64,000 nt of DNA from Rhodospirillales bacterium (GCA_016215555.1 JACRJC010000004.1:1-64000), one strand, 5' to 3'; shown: positions 1 through 9,396, counted from the stretch's first letter. Notes: generated from the letters alone by a model not told the origin. Program-made: numbers and translations.

Positions 1-1
1 C

Positions 2-70
2 ATGACGCTGGAAACCATCGCAACCTTGAGCGATGATCCCTTCGTCAGGCTGCCCGCCGTGGCCGCATGA
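2..70 (+). CDS. C-terminal end of a gene entering from the left (partial)
   Basis: The first 70 bases stay open in one plus-strand frame and end in TGA at 68-70. The readable 22 residues (ending FVRLPAVAA) look like an ordinary protein tail rather than random sequence. The ATG at position 2 is probably internal, with the gene starting before the window. The family cannot be named from so little. It converges on the nosL-like gene ending at 339. Confidence 0.4.
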   Translation: MTLETIATLSDDPFVRLPAVAA

Positions 71-338
71 CAGACCGGCCAAGCCTTGCCGGAGTGCGCG
101 ATGACCTCGCCGCTCTTACACCACGTCCAGGGACGCGATCTTGTTTAGGTTGGTATGGAATATCAAGCACATACGTGTTCGCATCGTCATCCTGACCGGC
201 GCACCATTTTTTTCAATATGTTCGAAGGATAAGCTTCACGCCCTCTCAAGGCGTTTTCTCAGCGTGTTGGTTTCGTGTTGATACCGATTTCGTAAATAAT
301 TCCCCGGCTTGACGAAAGTCGATTCGCCAGTTGCGGAT
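71..338. other. Convergent intergenic region with no recognisable gene
   Basis: These 268 bases lie between two converging gene ends and are more AT-rich than the flanks. I see no convincing terminator hairpin followed by a T-run, and no ORF with a ribosome binding site. Confidence 0.5.
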
Positions 339-827
339 TCACTTCACTTGGCCGCGATCCAGCGCCAGCAGAATCTCCATCGTCACTTCCTTGAAACCGA
401 TAATGCGCTTTCCCTTATGGTCTTTTAGGAATTCTTCTGCTTCGACCTTGGTCGCATGCGCCACCAACTCATGCCCCATCGGCCCCAACACATCGGACCC
501 GATCACGAAAAACGCTTGATGTGCGTCGACGGTTTTAACCGAATAATAATCGGTGACGGCGACCAGCGCGATGTCCGATTCGCTATGCTTGGGCGCATAA
601 TGCGCAAGCAGCTTCAGGTATTTGAACAGATCCTTGGCGCCATCGAAATAATGGGCGTGGCCATCCTTGTAGACGACGGCGGAAACCCATTCCGGATATT
701 TGGCGACGAACATGCCGCAGACCGGACAGACGCTGTCTTGCTTGGGCGGCGCCACCACCACCTCGCCGGCCCGAACCGGACCGGCGAGGAGAAGGCCGAA
801 CGCCAGAATGGCAATCAGCTTTTTCAT
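339..827 (-). CDS. NosL family copper-binding protein (first of two)
   Basis: This is a 162-residue secreted protein with a signal peptide (residues 1-20, ending PVRA). The NosL-type metal motif CPVCGM follows, with Cys34, Cys37 and Met39. NosL proteins bind Cu(I) and deliver it to periplasmic enzymes; NosL is best known from nitrous oxide reductase maturation. There is no lipobox, so this one is probably soluble periplasmic. Its ATG overlaps the stop of the next NosL-like gene (827-829) as ATGA, so translation is probably coupled. It is the last gene of the long copper/thiol operon. No nosZ is visible in the window, so the recipient is unknown; cbb3 oxidase, another copper enzyme or an efflux relay are all possible. 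Confidence 0.85.
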   Translation of the reverse strand: MKKLIAILAFGLLLAGPVRAGEVVVAPPKQDSVCPVCGMFVAKYPEWVSAVVYKDGHAHYFDGAKDLFKYLKLLAHYAPKHSESDIALVAVTDYYSVKTVDAHQAFFVIGSDVLGPMGHELVAHATKVEAEEFLKDHKGKRIIGFKEVTMEILLALDRGQVK

Positions 828-1462
828 CAGTGACTCTTGTGTTCCATCGAGCCGCCCTGCTGCTCCATCATCTTCTTGCGTCTTTCCTCGCGGTTCTTGC
901 GGATCATCATGGTGTCTTCGGCCATGCTCAGATAGGACATGGTCAGCGCCTTGTTGAAATCGACCACCTCGCCGCCGTCCTTGGCGACGATGGCCTGGGC
1001 CTGATCCTTGGATGCGAAACTGGTCTTGGGCGTCTTGCTCATGACGGGCTTGAGGCCGCCGCCGATGACATAGGTGAGCTTCTCAACTTCGACCAACGGC
1101 TTGATGTCGCCGGGGGCGGAATTGTCGGGAGCGTAGATCGTCTTCGGCTGACGGTCGAGATTGAGCGATAGGCTGATCGCCGCGCAATGGATCGAGCAGG
1201 TGCCGTCCACCAGATCGTCGCCATAGTGGATCAGGTGCCGGGTAAAGTGATACTGCGTGCGATCCATGCCGCAATAGGGACATTTGGCGTATTTCTCGAG
1301 CTCTCCGGCCAGCGGCGCGGGATCCTTGGCCTTCTTGGGCATGAACTGCATCGGCGTGCCGTCGCCGGCACAGGCGGCGGGCGCTGCCATTTGCGCCTGG
1401 GCGCCGGTCGCGGCCAAAGCGCCTGCGGCGGCGCCAACCATCAGGAAATTACGACGATTCAT
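827..1462 (-). CDS. NosL-like protein with twin-arginine-like signal
   Basis: This 211-residue protein begins MNRRNFLMVG followed by an Ala-rich stretch, which fits a Tat-type signal. The NosL-like metal motif CPYCGM is at Cys61, Cys64 and Met66, followed by His and Cys residues (YHFTRHLIHYGD, CSIHCA). The C-terminus is Met/His rich (MMEQQ, MEHKSH), which suits copper binding. It sits in tandem with the smaller NosL-like gene, and two dissimilar NosL-like proteins in one operon suggest a relay. The family assignment is by motif; the partner is not known. Confidence 0.78.
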   Translation of the reverse strand: MNRRNFLMVGAAAGALAATGAQAQMAAPAACAGDGTPMQFMPKKAKDPAPLAGELEKYAKCPYCGMDRTQYHFTRHLIHYGDDLVDGTCSIHCAAISLSLNLDRQPKTIYAPDNSAPGDIKPLVEVEKLTYVIGGGLKPVMSKTPKTSFASKDQAQAIVAKDGGEVVDFNKALTMSYLSMAEDTMMIRKNREERRKKMMEQQGGSMEHKSH

Positions 1463-1482
1463 CTGAACTCTCCTTTTTCAAG

Positions 1483-2172
1483 TTACCAATTGGGAAGCTT
1501 CAACATCACATCGAGAAAACGAACGCCCTGATAGAGCGTCATGAGTCCCAGCGCGATGACGAAGACGGCGGCCGCCTTCAGCAGCAGGCCGCGGATTTTA
1601 GGGCTCAAGCGCCCTAGAATGAGACTGACGAACAACATCGACGGCAATGTGCCCAGGCCAAAGGCGAGCATCAACAGCCCGCCCTGCGCAACGCTGTCCG
1701 CACTGGTCGCCTTGACGGCCATGGCCATCGTCATGGCGCAGGGCATCAATCCGTTGAGCAGGCCGGCAAGGGCCGCCCCACGCACGGCGCCGGTTTGACT
1801 GGCCTGTTGGAAGATGCTGCGGAACAGATTGACCGGCATCTTGATGGCGCCAAAGCGCAAGGGCGACCAGCCCAGCAGATCGAGACCCAGCAAGATGACG
1901 ATGACGCCGGCGATGATCTGCAAAATCCCCTGGGCCTTGCCGATAAGGCCGGTCGAGATCAAGGCCACGCCCAGCAGGGCGGCCAGGCAGCCGGCCAACA
2001 CATAGACCAGGATGCGCGCCGAATGATAGGCCAGCGCCGGCCAGGCCAGACGCCCGGCTTCGCCAAGCCTGACGAAGAAAGCCGAGACCAAGGATCCGCA
2101 CATGCCGACGCAATGTCCGCTGCCCAGAAGTCCCGTCATGAAGGCCAGGCCGAGATCGACATGTTCCATCAT
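1483..2172 (-). CDS. DsbD_2/UreH-like (SafE-type) integral membrane transporter
   Basis: This 229-residue protein has about six membrane segments. The N-terminal motif GHCVGMCG and the internal repeat-like motif NGLMPCAM are typical of the UreH/DsbD_2 branch of the LysE-like superfamily. Members beside CopA/CcoI-type ATPases are thought to move metal or reducing power across the inner membrane. The ATG overlaps the 3' end of the upstream P-type ATPase gene (2169-2172), which supports joint expression. The paired Cys motifs suggest Cu(I) or thiol chemistry, but the substrate is inferred from context. Confidence 0.75.
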   Translation of the reverse strand: MMEHVDLGLAFMTGLLGSGHCVGMCGSLVSAFFVRLGEAGRLAWPALAYHSARILVYVLAGCLAALLGVALISTGLIGKAQGILQIIAGVIVILLGLDLLGWSPLRFGAIKMPVNLFRSIFQQASQTGAVRGAALAGLLNGLMPCAMTMAMAVKATSADSVAQGGLLMLAFGLGTLPSMLFVSLILGRLSPKIRGLLLKAAAVFVIALGLMTLYQGVRFLDVMLKLPNW

Positions 2173-4616
2173 GGCGCGTCTTTTTGCAGACGCAGCGAAT
2201 TGGCGACCACGGAAACCGAACTGAGCGCCATGGCCGAAGAGGCGATCATCGGCGTCAGCCGTCCCATGGCGGCCAGGGGAATCGCCAAAGCGTTATAGCC
2301 CATGGCCCAGGCCAGATTCTGTTTGATGATGGCCAGGGTGCGGCGCGACAGATCGATGGCCTCGGCAACTTTCATGATGTCGCCATTGACCAGGGTGATG
2401 GCCGCCGATTCGATGGCGATGTCCGTTCCCGTGCCGATGGCGAAACCGACATCGGCGCTGGCCAGCGCCGGGGCGTCGTTGACGCCGTCGCCGATCATGC
2501 CGACCAGATGGCCCTTGGCCCGCAAGTCCGAGACGATGCGCTGCTTGTCCTCGGGACTGGCGCCCGCCACCAGATCGGCAATGCCGACTTCGGCGGCCAC
2601 GCGTTTGGCCACTGCCTCGACATCGCCGGTCACCATCAAGGTCCGCAGACCCATGCTGTGCAGGCGCAAGATCGCTGCCCTGGCGCCCGGACGCGTGGGA
2701 TCGGAAATGCCGAACAAACCGCCCGGCTTGCCATCGACGGCCAGCAGAACCGGCGTCTGGCCACCCTCGGCCAGCCTGGACGCGAAATCGGCGAAGGGCT
2801 TGGGATCAACGCCGTTCGCGGTCAGGAAAGCCATATTGCCGACCAGGACATCCCGACCGTAGATCCGAGCGCGAACGCCCTGCCCGGCCTCGGCCTTGAA
2901 GCTTTGCGGCGCCGACAAAGCGATACCCAACGCCTTGGCATGGTCTAAGATCGCCCGGCCCAAATGATGTTCCGATCCGCTTTCTGCGCTGGCGGCCAGA
3001 CGCAACAAGTCGTCCCTGTCCAAAGCCAAGGGAAAGATGTTGGTCACGGCGGCCCGGCCTTCGGTGATGGTGCCGGTCTTGTCGAAAACGATGACCTTCA
3101 GCTTTGAAGCCAGTTCCAGGCTTTCGCCGCTACGGATATAAATGCCGCGCCTTGCCGCCTGTCCGGTGCCGGCCATGATGGCGGTGGGCGTGGCCAGACC
3201 CAGGGCGCAGGGGCAGGCAATCAGCAAGACCGAAACCGCATTGGCCAGCACGTTGGCGGCTGGAACGCCCGCCGCCAATCCACCGGCGACTGTGAATAAC
3301 GACACACCGATGACCGAGGGCACGAAAACCGACGACACCTGATCGGCCAGCTTCTGGATGGGCAGGCGCGAGGCCTGGGCCTGATCGACCAGCTTGACGA
3401 TGCCGGCCAGAACGGTGGCGTTGCCGATGGCGGTCACGCGCACGCTAAGCGCCCCCGCCCCGTTGACACAGCCGCCGACGACCTTATGGCCGGGCTCCTT
3501 GACCACGGGCAGGCTTTCGCCGGTGACCAGCGATTCATCGACCGCCGACAGGCCCGAGACGATGTCGCCATCGACCGGAATCCGCTCGCCGGGACGAACG
3601 ATCACCAGATCGCCCATGCGCACGTCGTCGATATGGATCTTTTCTTCAATTCCATTGCGCACCACCGAGGCCACGGGCGGCTGAAGATCGATCAGGCGGC
3701 GGATCGCCTCGCCGGTCTTGCCCTTGGCGCGCTCTTCCAGATAGCGGCCCAGCAGCACGAAGAAGACAATTCCCGCCGCCGCCTCGAAATAGAGATGCCG
3801 CTTGCCCAGCAGCAATGAGACCAGACTGTGGCCGTAGGCGGCACCCGTGCCGATGGCGATCAATGTATCCATATTGGCTTCGCGGTTCCTGGCCAAGGCC
3901 GCCGCCTTCTCGAAGAAGGGACGCCCGGTTCCCAGCACGATCGGCGTCGCCAGCAGGAATTCAACCCAATGCAGCAGACGCGAATGCGGCATCGCCATGC
4001 CGATGGCCATCAGGGGCAGCGTCAGAAAACCCGCCAGCTTGGCGCGGTTCCTGGCAATCCTCAGACGTTCTTTTTCGTGCTCGGCCAGCAGGCGGCGCTG
4101 CGACAGCGTATCCATCGGCCTGGCGACGTAACCCAGCCGCCCGACCAGCTTCGCCAGCGCCTCGCGGTCGAGATGGCCCAGCGCCTGCACGGTCTCCGAA
4201 GCATAATTCACCTGCGCCGACAGAATGCGCGGATCGCGGTTCAGCGAAAGCTGGATCAGGGCGGCGCAGGAGGCGCAGGTCATCCCGAGGACGGCCAATT
4301 GCAGCTTCTGGCAAGGGCCTTCCGGCTCGGGCGTTGCAAGCACCGGTTCGCTCTTCCGGGCCCGTCCGATATTGCCCGCCACCGCATTCAACAAAGCCAG
4401 CACCCGATCCTGCGCGATGCGCGCCGGATTGAAACGCACGGTCAGCGAGCCGATGCGGGGCGCCACCGAGACCGAAGCCAGATCGGGATGTTTCTTGAGG
4501 GCGATTTCCATCACATAGGACCGCTCGTCATCCTTGACGATGGCTGGCACATGCACGCGAATACGACGCGGCAGGCTGTGCAGAAGCTGGATATGGGGGA
4601 ATGCCGCCGTCGTCAT
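2169..4616 (-). CDS. Copper-translocating P1B-type ATPase (CopA/CcoI-like)
   Basis: This 815-residue ATP-driven metal pump of the inner membrane has two N-terminal HMA-like domains. The first (about residues 8-80) lacks metal cysteines; the second carries GMTCASC. After the membrane segments come the actuator loop TGES, the transport motif [10 protein letters not shown] (Cu(I)/Ag(I) class), the phosphorylation site DKTGTIT and the hinge GDGVNDAP. The nucleotide-domain HP dipeptide is replaced by HH (SEHHLG), though the conserved His is kept. The neighbouring DsbD_2-like gene resembles the CcoI-CcoS neighbourhood of cbb3 oxidase assembly. Export of Cu(I) to periplasmic acceptors such as the NosL-like proteins is the likely role. 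Confidence 0.92.
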   Translation of the reverse strand: MTTAAFPHIQLLHSLPRRIRVHVPAIVKDDERSYVMEIALKKHPDLASVSVAPRIGSLTVRFNPARIAQDRVLALLNAVAGNIGRARKSEPVLATPEPEGPCQKLQLAVLGMTCASCAALIQLSLNRDPRILSAQVNYASETVQALGHLDREALAKLVGRLGYVARPMDTLSQRRLLAEHEKERLRIARNRAKLAGFLTLPLMAIGMAMPHSRLLHWVEFLLATPIVLGTGRPFFEKAAALARNREANMDTLIAIGTGAAYGHSLVSLLLGKRHLYFEAAAGIVFFVLLGRYLEERAKGKTGEAIRRLIDLQPPVASVVRNGIEEKIHIDDVRMGDLVIVRPGERIPVDGDIVSGLSAVDESLVTGESLPVVKEPGHKVVGGCVNGAGALSVRVTAIGNATVLAGIVKLVDQAQASRLPIQKLADQVSSVFVPSVIGVSLFTVAGGLAAGVPAANVLANAVSVLLIACPCALGLATPTAIMAGTGQAARRGIYIRSGESLELASKLKVIVFDKTGTITEGRAAVTNIFPLALDRDDLLRLAASAESGSEHHLGRAILDHAKALGIALSAPQSFKAEAGQGVRARIYGRDVLVGNMAFLTANGVDPKPFADFASRLAEGGQTPVLLAVDGKPGGLFGISDPTRPGARAAILRLHSMGLRTLMVTGDVEAVAKRVAAEVGIADLVAGASPEDKQRIVSDLRAKGHLVGMIGDGVNDAPALASADVGFAIGTGTDIAIESAAITLVNGDIMKVAEAIDLSRRTLAIIKQNLAWAMGYNALAIPLAAMGRLTPMIASSAMALSSVSVVANSLRLQKDAP

Positions 4617-4617
4617 G

Positions 4618-5289
4618 CTATTTCGCCGCCACCTTGCCGAGAGCCGCCTTGCGATAGCGAACCAGAATGAAGGTCAGATAGATGATGGTCAGCCACTGAT
4701 AGCGGAAGGCCAAGGGATTGGGCAGCCATTGCTGGGTGATGCGCGTCCAATGGACGCGAATCAGATAGAAGGCCACCAGATCGTTGATGAAGTGGATGCC
4801 CCACTCTTTGGCGTCGAAGGGCAAAGGCGCCGGCTTCCCCGACTTCAACAGCGCCAACTGCTGAACCGCGCGGGCGGCCAAGCGGCCTTGCCGCAGCTTT
4901 TCTCGTCCCCAGCGCGCCACCGGCAGATTTTGAAGCCTTTCGCCAATGCCACGCCACCCGCCGGATGCCGCGGCCGGCGCCACGGCCTTCGCCTTGGCCG
5001 ATAGCGCCGTCACTGCCGCCGCCAGAATCTTGAAGATCTGGCCCTCGGTCAGGACGACGGTGTCGTAACGGATCGACAGTTTTCCGGAACGCACGAAAGT
5101 CAGCACCCGGTAGATGCCGTCATGACGCATCAAGGCGGCGGCCAGCATTGAGGCACTGGCGTCATCGCAAAGCTCGGCCGGCAAATCGAAACGCAAATGA
5201 CCGGGCTCGCGCAAGCGAAGCACGAAGCGCCTCAGCAGATCAGAACCCCTGGGCCGCTGAATCCTGACTTTGGTTCCCGCCAAAGCCAT
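4618..5289 (-). CDS. HMA_2-like domain protein with C-terminal membrane segment
   Basis: This 223-residue protein has an N-terminal 100 residues resembling the degenerate heavy-metal-associated fold also present at the N-terminus of the adjacent ATPase: [13 protein letters not shown], then a beta strand ending LSIRYD. It has no CxxC. An Ala-rich linker follows, then a segment containing a probable transmembrane helix (IIYLTFILV). It lies one base upstream of the ATPase gene. It may be a regulatory or docking partner of the pump; that function is inference. Confidence 0.55.
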   Translation of the reverse strand: MALAGTKVRIQRPRGSDLLRRFVLRLREPGHLRFDLPAELCDDASASMLAAALMRHDGIYRVLTFVRSGKLSIRYDTVVLTEGQIFKILAAAVTALSAKAKAVAPAAASGGWRGIGERLQNLPVARWGREKLRQGRLAARAVQQLALLKSGKPAPLPFDAKEWGIHFINDLVAFYLIRVHWTRITQQWLPNPLAFRYQWLTIIYLTFILVRYRKAALGKVAAK

Positions 5290-5293
5290 GACG

Positions 5294-5605
5294 TCACTCG
5301 GCCTTCTTGGCCTGGGCCTCTTCGCCCGCCTTGGCTTCCTCGGCCAGATCGGCCAGGTTTTCCTTGGCGTTCAGATAGGCGTCCTTGCCGAAATCGGAAG
5401 CCTTGGCGACGGCGGCGACAATTTCATGGCGGTATTTATAGCCGTAATAGCCGATGGCGATGCCGGCCCCCAGCAACACGACGGGATTCATGAACAGGCG
5501 CCCGAACAGGCTGCGCCCGGCCATATAGCCAACCGCCACGGCGGCGCCCTTGCCCAAATGCTCCATCGGGTTGGGCATCATCATCATGGGATGTTCATTG
5601 GTCAT
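5294..5605 (-). CDS. Small membrane protein of unknown function
   Basis: This 103-residue protein has a Met-rich N-terminus (HPMMMMPNP), one or two hydrophobic segments (about residues 20-60, including VVLLGAGIAIGYYGYKY) and a charged Ala/Glu/Lys tail likely to be helical. The Met cluster could contact copper. The gene sits between the metal-binding module gene and the HMA-like gene with a 4-base overlap upstream (5602-5605). I do not recognise a named family. Confidence 0.6.
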   Translation of the reverse strand: MTNEHPMMMMPNPMEHLGKGAAVAVGYMAGRSLFGRLFMNPVVLLGAGIAIGYYGYKYRHEIVAAVAKASDFGKDAYLNAKENLADLAEEAKAGEEAQAKKAE

Positions 5606-5799
5606 GACTTCTCTCCTCGATTGTTCTCGGTTTCAAAGGATGGGGATAAAGGCGCGTCCTCGATCCCGTCCAACAGCTTGAAAATTCCCAGGCAACCCTC
5701 GCAGCAGAAATGCTTCTCCCCTTCCGCCGTCCGTATATGATAGTCGTCGGCGACAACCGGAAGCATGCATAAATCGCATGAGAGATCGGCCTTCTTCAC
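5602..5799 (-). CDS. Small cysteine-rich metal-binding protein (P-type-ATPase metal-binding-like module)
   Basis: This 65-residue protein has Cys8/Cys11 (SCDLCML) and Cys32/Cys33/Cys36 (FCCEGC). That arrangement resembles the metal-binding domain found at the N-terminus of CcoI/FixI-type copper ATPases, here as a free-standing protein. The start is chosen at GTG (5797-5799) because it overlaps the stop of the TlpA gene as GTGA, matching the coupling seen throughout the operon. A longer reading frame upstream is only the shadow of the TlpA gene. A metallochaperone for the nearby ATPase, which lacks this module, is the natural hypothesis. Confidence 0.65.
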   Translation of the reverse strand: MKKADLSCDLCMLPVVADDYHIRTAEGEKHFCCEGCLGIFKLLDGIEDAPLSPSFETENNRGEKS

Positions 5800-6281
5800 A
5801 ACAGATCCTCCACCGCCTTCTGAAAGGCGGTTCTGTCCATCGCACCCAGAATTTTGGCGCGCAATCGGCCCTGGCGGTCGATGACGAAAGTCGCCGGAAG
5901 CCCGGTCACGCCATATTGGCGGGCGATCTTCGACTCTTCGTCGAGCAGCACGGGATAAGTCAGATTCAATCCGCCGGCAAAGGCAGCCACGCTGTCCCTT
6001 TTCTGCCCGGCATTGACGGCCAGCACCAGAAGTCCCTTTTCCCGGTCGTCCTTCCAAACCGCCTCGATATCCGCCAGTTCGGTTTTGCAATAAACGCACC
6101 AGTCGGCCCAGAAGCGAATGACGGTCACCTGCCCCTTGCCGTCCTTGGGCAGGTCGTAGATTCTGCCGTCCAGGGCTTCTGCCTTGAAGGGACGGACGGG
6201 TTCGTCCATCTTCATCGGCGGCGCCCCGGAATCGCAACCCACCGACAAAAAAAGCAGCAGCAGGAAAATCAGCCAGCGCAT
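5796..6281 (-). CDS. TlpA-like thioredoxin-fold lipoprotein
   Basis: This 161-residue protein has a lipobox near residue 16 (LSVGC), so it is probably anchored in the periplasm. The thioredoxin-fold active site WCVYC (Cys62, Cys65) and the cis-Pro loop GLPATFVID are both present. TlpA/ResA-type proteins reduce disulfides or copper sites of periplasmic proteins such as cytochrome c apoproteins, Sco or the CuA site. The ATG at 6281 overlaps the upstream membrane-protein stop as ATGA. Reduction of the NosL-like and other cysteine motifs encoded by the same operon is plausible. Confidence 0.85.
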   Translation of the reverse strand: MRWLIFLLLLFLSVGCDSGAPPMKMDEPVRPFKAEALDGRIYDLPKDGKGQVTVIRFWADWCVYCKTELADIEAVWKDDREKGLLVLAVNAGQKRDSVAAFAGGLNLTYPVLLDEESKIARQYGVTGLPATFVIDRQGRLRAKILGAMDRTAFQKAVEDLL

Positions 6282-7288
6282 CAGGCAAACCCTTCGAACA
6301 AAATCAGATGCGACTTCATGATAAGTCCCACGGCGGCGCCGGCGAAAACCAGAAATGACAGAAGCGATACATAGGCAAAGCGCTTGGAAAGCGCAGGCGA
6401 GGCCAAGGAAAGGCTGGGCCAGCGGCCCGCGAAGGATGCCAGCCCCGCCCCGATGCCGGTCGCCGTCCCCAGGAACAGGGGCAGATATAGCGCATAGCCG
6501 ACATAACCGTATTCCTGCTTGAGCATGCAAAAGGGGCAGTGATGGTGCGGCTGTTCATAGACATAGACGGAAATCGCCGAAACGATGGCGATCAGCGCCA
6601 CCACCAGGACCGACAGCGACAACAAGGCATAGGCCAGGCCGCCGCGCCCTCTTTTCAGATGCCACAAGCCCACCAGGCCGGTTGCCGCCAAGACCAAAGC
6701 CAGGCCGCCCAAGGACCAGGCTTCGGGCGCGAAACCCATATTGTTGGTGGTCACCACCGTGCTGCCGCCAAACAAGGTGCTGCAGCACGAGGTCAGGACA
6801 TCGGCTTTCAGGTCCAGAAAATAGGTCAGTTGCACGAAGGCGGAAACCAGCGCCACCGGGGCCAGGAACAACAGGGCTGCGTATTTGACCCGGATCAAGG
6901 GATAGTCGTAGCCTTGACTGTCGATGTGATGCAGCATCAGCCAGGCCGCGGACAGGAAGAAGACGGCGATTTTCAAGATCAGGGCGGGAAAGCCATAGGG
7001 ATTGACGTTGAGCGTGCCGACGGCGCACATGGCGCCCACGAACAATTTCGCCATCTTGTCGGCGTTGAAAACGAACAAGAGCAGCGACCCCGCCTCGAAG
7101 ATCAAGGCCAGCTTCAAAACCGTCGTCACCAGATAGGTTCGCTGCTCGAGAACGATTTGGCGTTCGGAACCGCTAGACAGATTCCAATGGCGCAGCAAGG
7201 TGACGGCGAACAACGCCGACCCGACCAAGGCCAGGCTCGACAAGGCCGACGCCAGCAGCAAGGCGATGATCGAGGGATGAAACAACAT
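6281..7288 (-). CDS. Polytopic membrane protein with CC and HHHCPFC motifs
   Basis: This 335-residue protein has about eight or nine predicted membrane helices. Two cysteine sites stand out: a vicinal pair in the middle (LTSCCSTLFGG) and a His/Cys cluster before a later helix (PHHHCPFCMLKQEYGY). Such motifs suggest metal binding or disulfide exchange at the membrane surface. The start is ATG at 7288, overlapping the ABC ATPase stop as ATGA; upstream codons in the same frame only shadow the ABC gene. I recognise no characterised family. Lying between ABC ATPase and TlpA genes, it may be the core membrane component of an undescribed copper/thiol system. Confidence 0.75.
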   Translation of the reverse strand: MLFHPSIIALLLASALSSLALVGSALFAVTLLRHWNLSSGSERQIVLEQRTYLVTTVLKLALIFEAGSLLLFVFNADKMAKLFVGAMCAVGTLNVNPYGFPALILKIAVFFLSAAWLMLHHIDSQGYDYPLIRVKYAALLFLAPVALVSAFVQLTYFLDLKADVLTSCCSTLFGGSTVVTTNNMGFAPEAWSLGGLALVLAATGLVGLWHLKRGRGGLAYALLSLSVLVVALIAIVSAISVYVYEQPHHHCPFCMLKQEYGYVGYALYLPLFLGTATGIGAGLASFAGRWPSLSLASPALSKRFAYVSLLSFLVFAGAAVGLIMKSHLILFEGFA

Positions 7289-7965
7289 CAGTCCGAACTC
7301 GCAATCTGGCCGTCTTGCATCCAGACGATTCCATCGACGACGGCGGCCTTTCGGATGCGCGGATCGTGGCTGGTCATCAGCAGGGTTTTGCCCCTGGCCT
7401 TCAATTCGGCCATGATTTCCAGGAACTGCTCGGCCAGTTGACCGTCCAGATTGGCCGTCGGCTCGTCGGCGATGATGACGTCGGGGTCGTTGATGAGGGC
7501 GCGGGCGATGGCGACGCGCTGCGCCTCGCCGCCCGACAGCCATTCCGCCTTCGATTCCGCCTTGGCCGCCATGCCCAGCAGATCGAGCATTTCCAGGGCT
7601 CGTTTGCGCAGCGCCTCGTGCGGCAAGCCCAGCGGATAGGCGGGGATCATCACATTTTCCAGCGCCGTCATGCCTTTCAGCAAATTGAAGCTTTGGAAGA
7701 CGAAGCCAAAGGTGCGGCGGCGAATATCGGTCAGGAATTTCTCGGGCAGAGACGAGATGTCGCGCTCCATCAGCCGCACCCGCCCCGAAGTGGGACGCGC
7801 CAACCCGCCGATCATGGTCAGCAAGGTCGTTTTTCCCGATCCGCTGGGCCCCATGAAAACGGTCACCGCCTTCAAGGACAGCCTCAGATCGATGCCGCGC
7901 AGCGCCCAGAATTCGTTGGGCTTTCCCTGGTTGTAGGCCTTGCGCACCTCCGACAGTTCAATCAT
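7288..7965 (-). CDS. ABC transporter ATP-binding protein (LolD/MacB type)
   Basis: This 225-residue ATPase has Walker A GPSGSGKTT, signature LSGGEAQR, Walker B VIIADEPTANLD and a switch His (TSHD). The EPTANLD form and its size are typical of the LolD/FtsE/MacB branch, which pairs with FtsX-like permeases and works mechanically rather than as a classic importer. The next gene encodes exactly such a permease, and the two overlap by ATGA at 7962-7965. NosL-like genes beside such pairs suggest lipoprotein or metallochaperone handling in the envelope. Confidence 0.9.
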   Translation of the reverse strand: MIELSEVRKAYNQGKPNEFWALRGIDLRLSLKAVTVFMGPSGSGKTTLLTMIGGLARPTSGRVRLMERDISSLPEKFLTDIRRRTFGFVFQSFNLLKGMTALENVMIPAYPLGLPHEALRKRALEMLDLLGMAAKAESKAEWLSGGEAQRVAIARALINDPDVIIADEPTANLDGQLAEQFLEIMAELKARGKTLLMTSHDPRIRKAAVVDGIVWMQDGQIASSD

Positions 7966-9095
7966 CGCATCACCTGATCGGGATCGATGATGGCGGCCCG
8001 CCAGATCGGCACCACGGTCGCGGCCAGATAGGGAAGAACGGTCAGGATCAAAAGCGTCGCCACCTGAAAACCGTCGATGAAAGGGGTGGGTCTGAAGGCG
8101 GGATACATGGTGGCCCAGCCTTTCAGCACCGGCTCGAACAACGGCGCGCCCAGATAGAACACATGCAGATAGGCCAGCAGATAGCCGATCAGAAAGGCCG
8201 ACAGCGACATCACCCCGCCTTCCCACATTTTCATCAACAAGATGTCGCCGGTTTCCCAGCCCACCGCCTTCAAAATGCCGATCTCGCGCCGTTCCTCGGC
8301 CGACAGGCCCGACGCCTTTTCCCAGGCGAAAATCGCGAAGGCCAGCACGGCGCCGGTCAGCAGCACCAGCAGCAACCCTTCCCTCCAGTCGAAGACGGAT
8401 TCATAGGTGCGCAAAATCTCGTCGCGCAGCACGATGCGGGAGTCGGGCAACAGTTCGGCGATCTTCTCGGCCGCCTTGCCGACCTCGCGCGGATTGCGCA
8501 CCTTGGCGACGGCGTCGGTGAACAGGCCCGGGGCAATGCCGTACAGACGCCGATAATCGTCCTCGTTGACCAGAAACAGGTCCGAAGTCGCCAGAGCGCT
8601 TTCATAGGCGATGACTTGGGCGACGCGAAAGGTCAGCAGGCCGCCGTCATGGGACTTGAAGGAAAGCTGGTCGCCGGGCTCGGCGCCTCGCGCCCCCGAT
8701 ATCCCCTCGCCGATGATCGCAAAGCCCGGCTCGGGCGGGTTGGTTTGCGGGACCATGACCGTGTAATTGGCCGCCGCGATGGGATCGAACAGATAGCCCC
8801 AAAGCCGGCCATGGATTTGGGTGATGCCCCTCACCTCGGCCAGTTTGGCCAGATTGGCCTGGGGCAGCAAATCGTGACGCCCGCCGACCATTTTCTGAAT
8901 GACCAGTTCCGGCGCGTCCTTGAGCAGGATGGCGGCCTCGCGCCTGAGGGCATGGCTGTAAAGAAGCGCCGAGGCCAGCATGAAGACGATGGCGGAAAAG
9001 ACGACGAGCAGAGCCAAATTCTTGCCCTTGCGCCGAAGCAGGGACGAGAGCGTGAATTCCAGCAGATTGAGTTGGCGGCGCAGATAGATCTTCAT
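7962..9095 (-). CDS. ABC transporter permease, FtsX/MacB-like
   Basis: This 377-residue protein has one N-terminal membrane helix (about residues 26-46), a large periplasmic domain (about 50-235) and three C-terminal helices. That is the FtsX/MacB/LolCE topology. The motif EERREIGILKAVGW before the second helix is characteristic of the family. It pairs with the adjacent ATPase. The substrate is unknown. The operon context points to mechanotransmission or extraction of an envelope protein involved in metal delivery. Confidence 0.88.
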   Translation of the reverse strand: MKIYLRRQLNLLEFTLSSLLRRKGKNLALLVVFSAIVFMLASALLYSHALRREAAILLKDAPELVIQKMVGGRHDLLPQANLAKLAEVRGITQIHGRLWGYLFDPIAAANYTVMVPQTNPPEPGFAIIGEGISGARGAEPGDQLSFKSHDGGLLTFRVAQVIAYESALATSDLFLVNEDDYRRLYGIAPGLFTDAVAKVRNPREVGKAAEKIAELLPDSRIVLRDEILRTYESVFDWREGLLLVLLTGAVLAFAIFAWEKASGLSAEERREIGILKAVGWETGDILLMKMWEGGVMSLSAFLIGYLLAYLHVFYLGAPLFEPVLKGWATMYPAFRPTPFIDGFQVATLLILTVLPYLAATVVPIWRAAIIDPDQVMR

Positions 9096-9394
9096 GGCGC
9101 CCGCGTCAGGTGACGGGGCGGCAAGGCGACCGAGCCCGAGGGAAAATGTTCGAAGGCCATTGGATGGTCCTGAAAAGCCGAAAAACGATCAGCCAGAGCC
9201 AGATTTCTAGTGTAGCGCGCCTCGGTAAACAAGACCAGATCCGTCAGTTCCAAGCGCTCGACCCATTTGGACGCGGCTTCCATTCTGGCCATGGCGGCGT
9301 CCCTTTTCCAGGCGGCATCGATCAGGCTGCCGCCAAAAAGAAGGAACCCTGCACCCAGAGCCGCCAAGACCAGAACGGATTTACGTTTCGCCAT
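9092..9394 (-). CDS. Small membrane-anchored protein of the copper/ABC operon
   Basis: This 100-residue protein has a single N-terminal hydrophobic anchor (about residues 7-27) followed by a mainly polar periplasmic region with no cysteine. It overlaps the permease start by ATGA (9092-9095). The C-terminus (HFPSGSVALPPRHL) is rich in His and Pro. I do not recognise a family. It may be a small accessory subunit of the ABC transporter. Confidence 0.6.
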   Translation of the reverse strand: MAKRKSVLVLAALGAGFLLFGGSLIDAAWKRDAAMARMEAASKWVERLELTDLVLFTEARYTRNLALADRFSAFQDHPMAFEHFPSGSVALPPRHLTRAP

Positions 9395-9396
9395 CG

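Noticed and set aside
273-287. FNR box in the first intergenic region (TTGATACCGATTT)
   Set aside because: The right half deviates from the consensus and both flanking genes end here, so a promoter is not expected.
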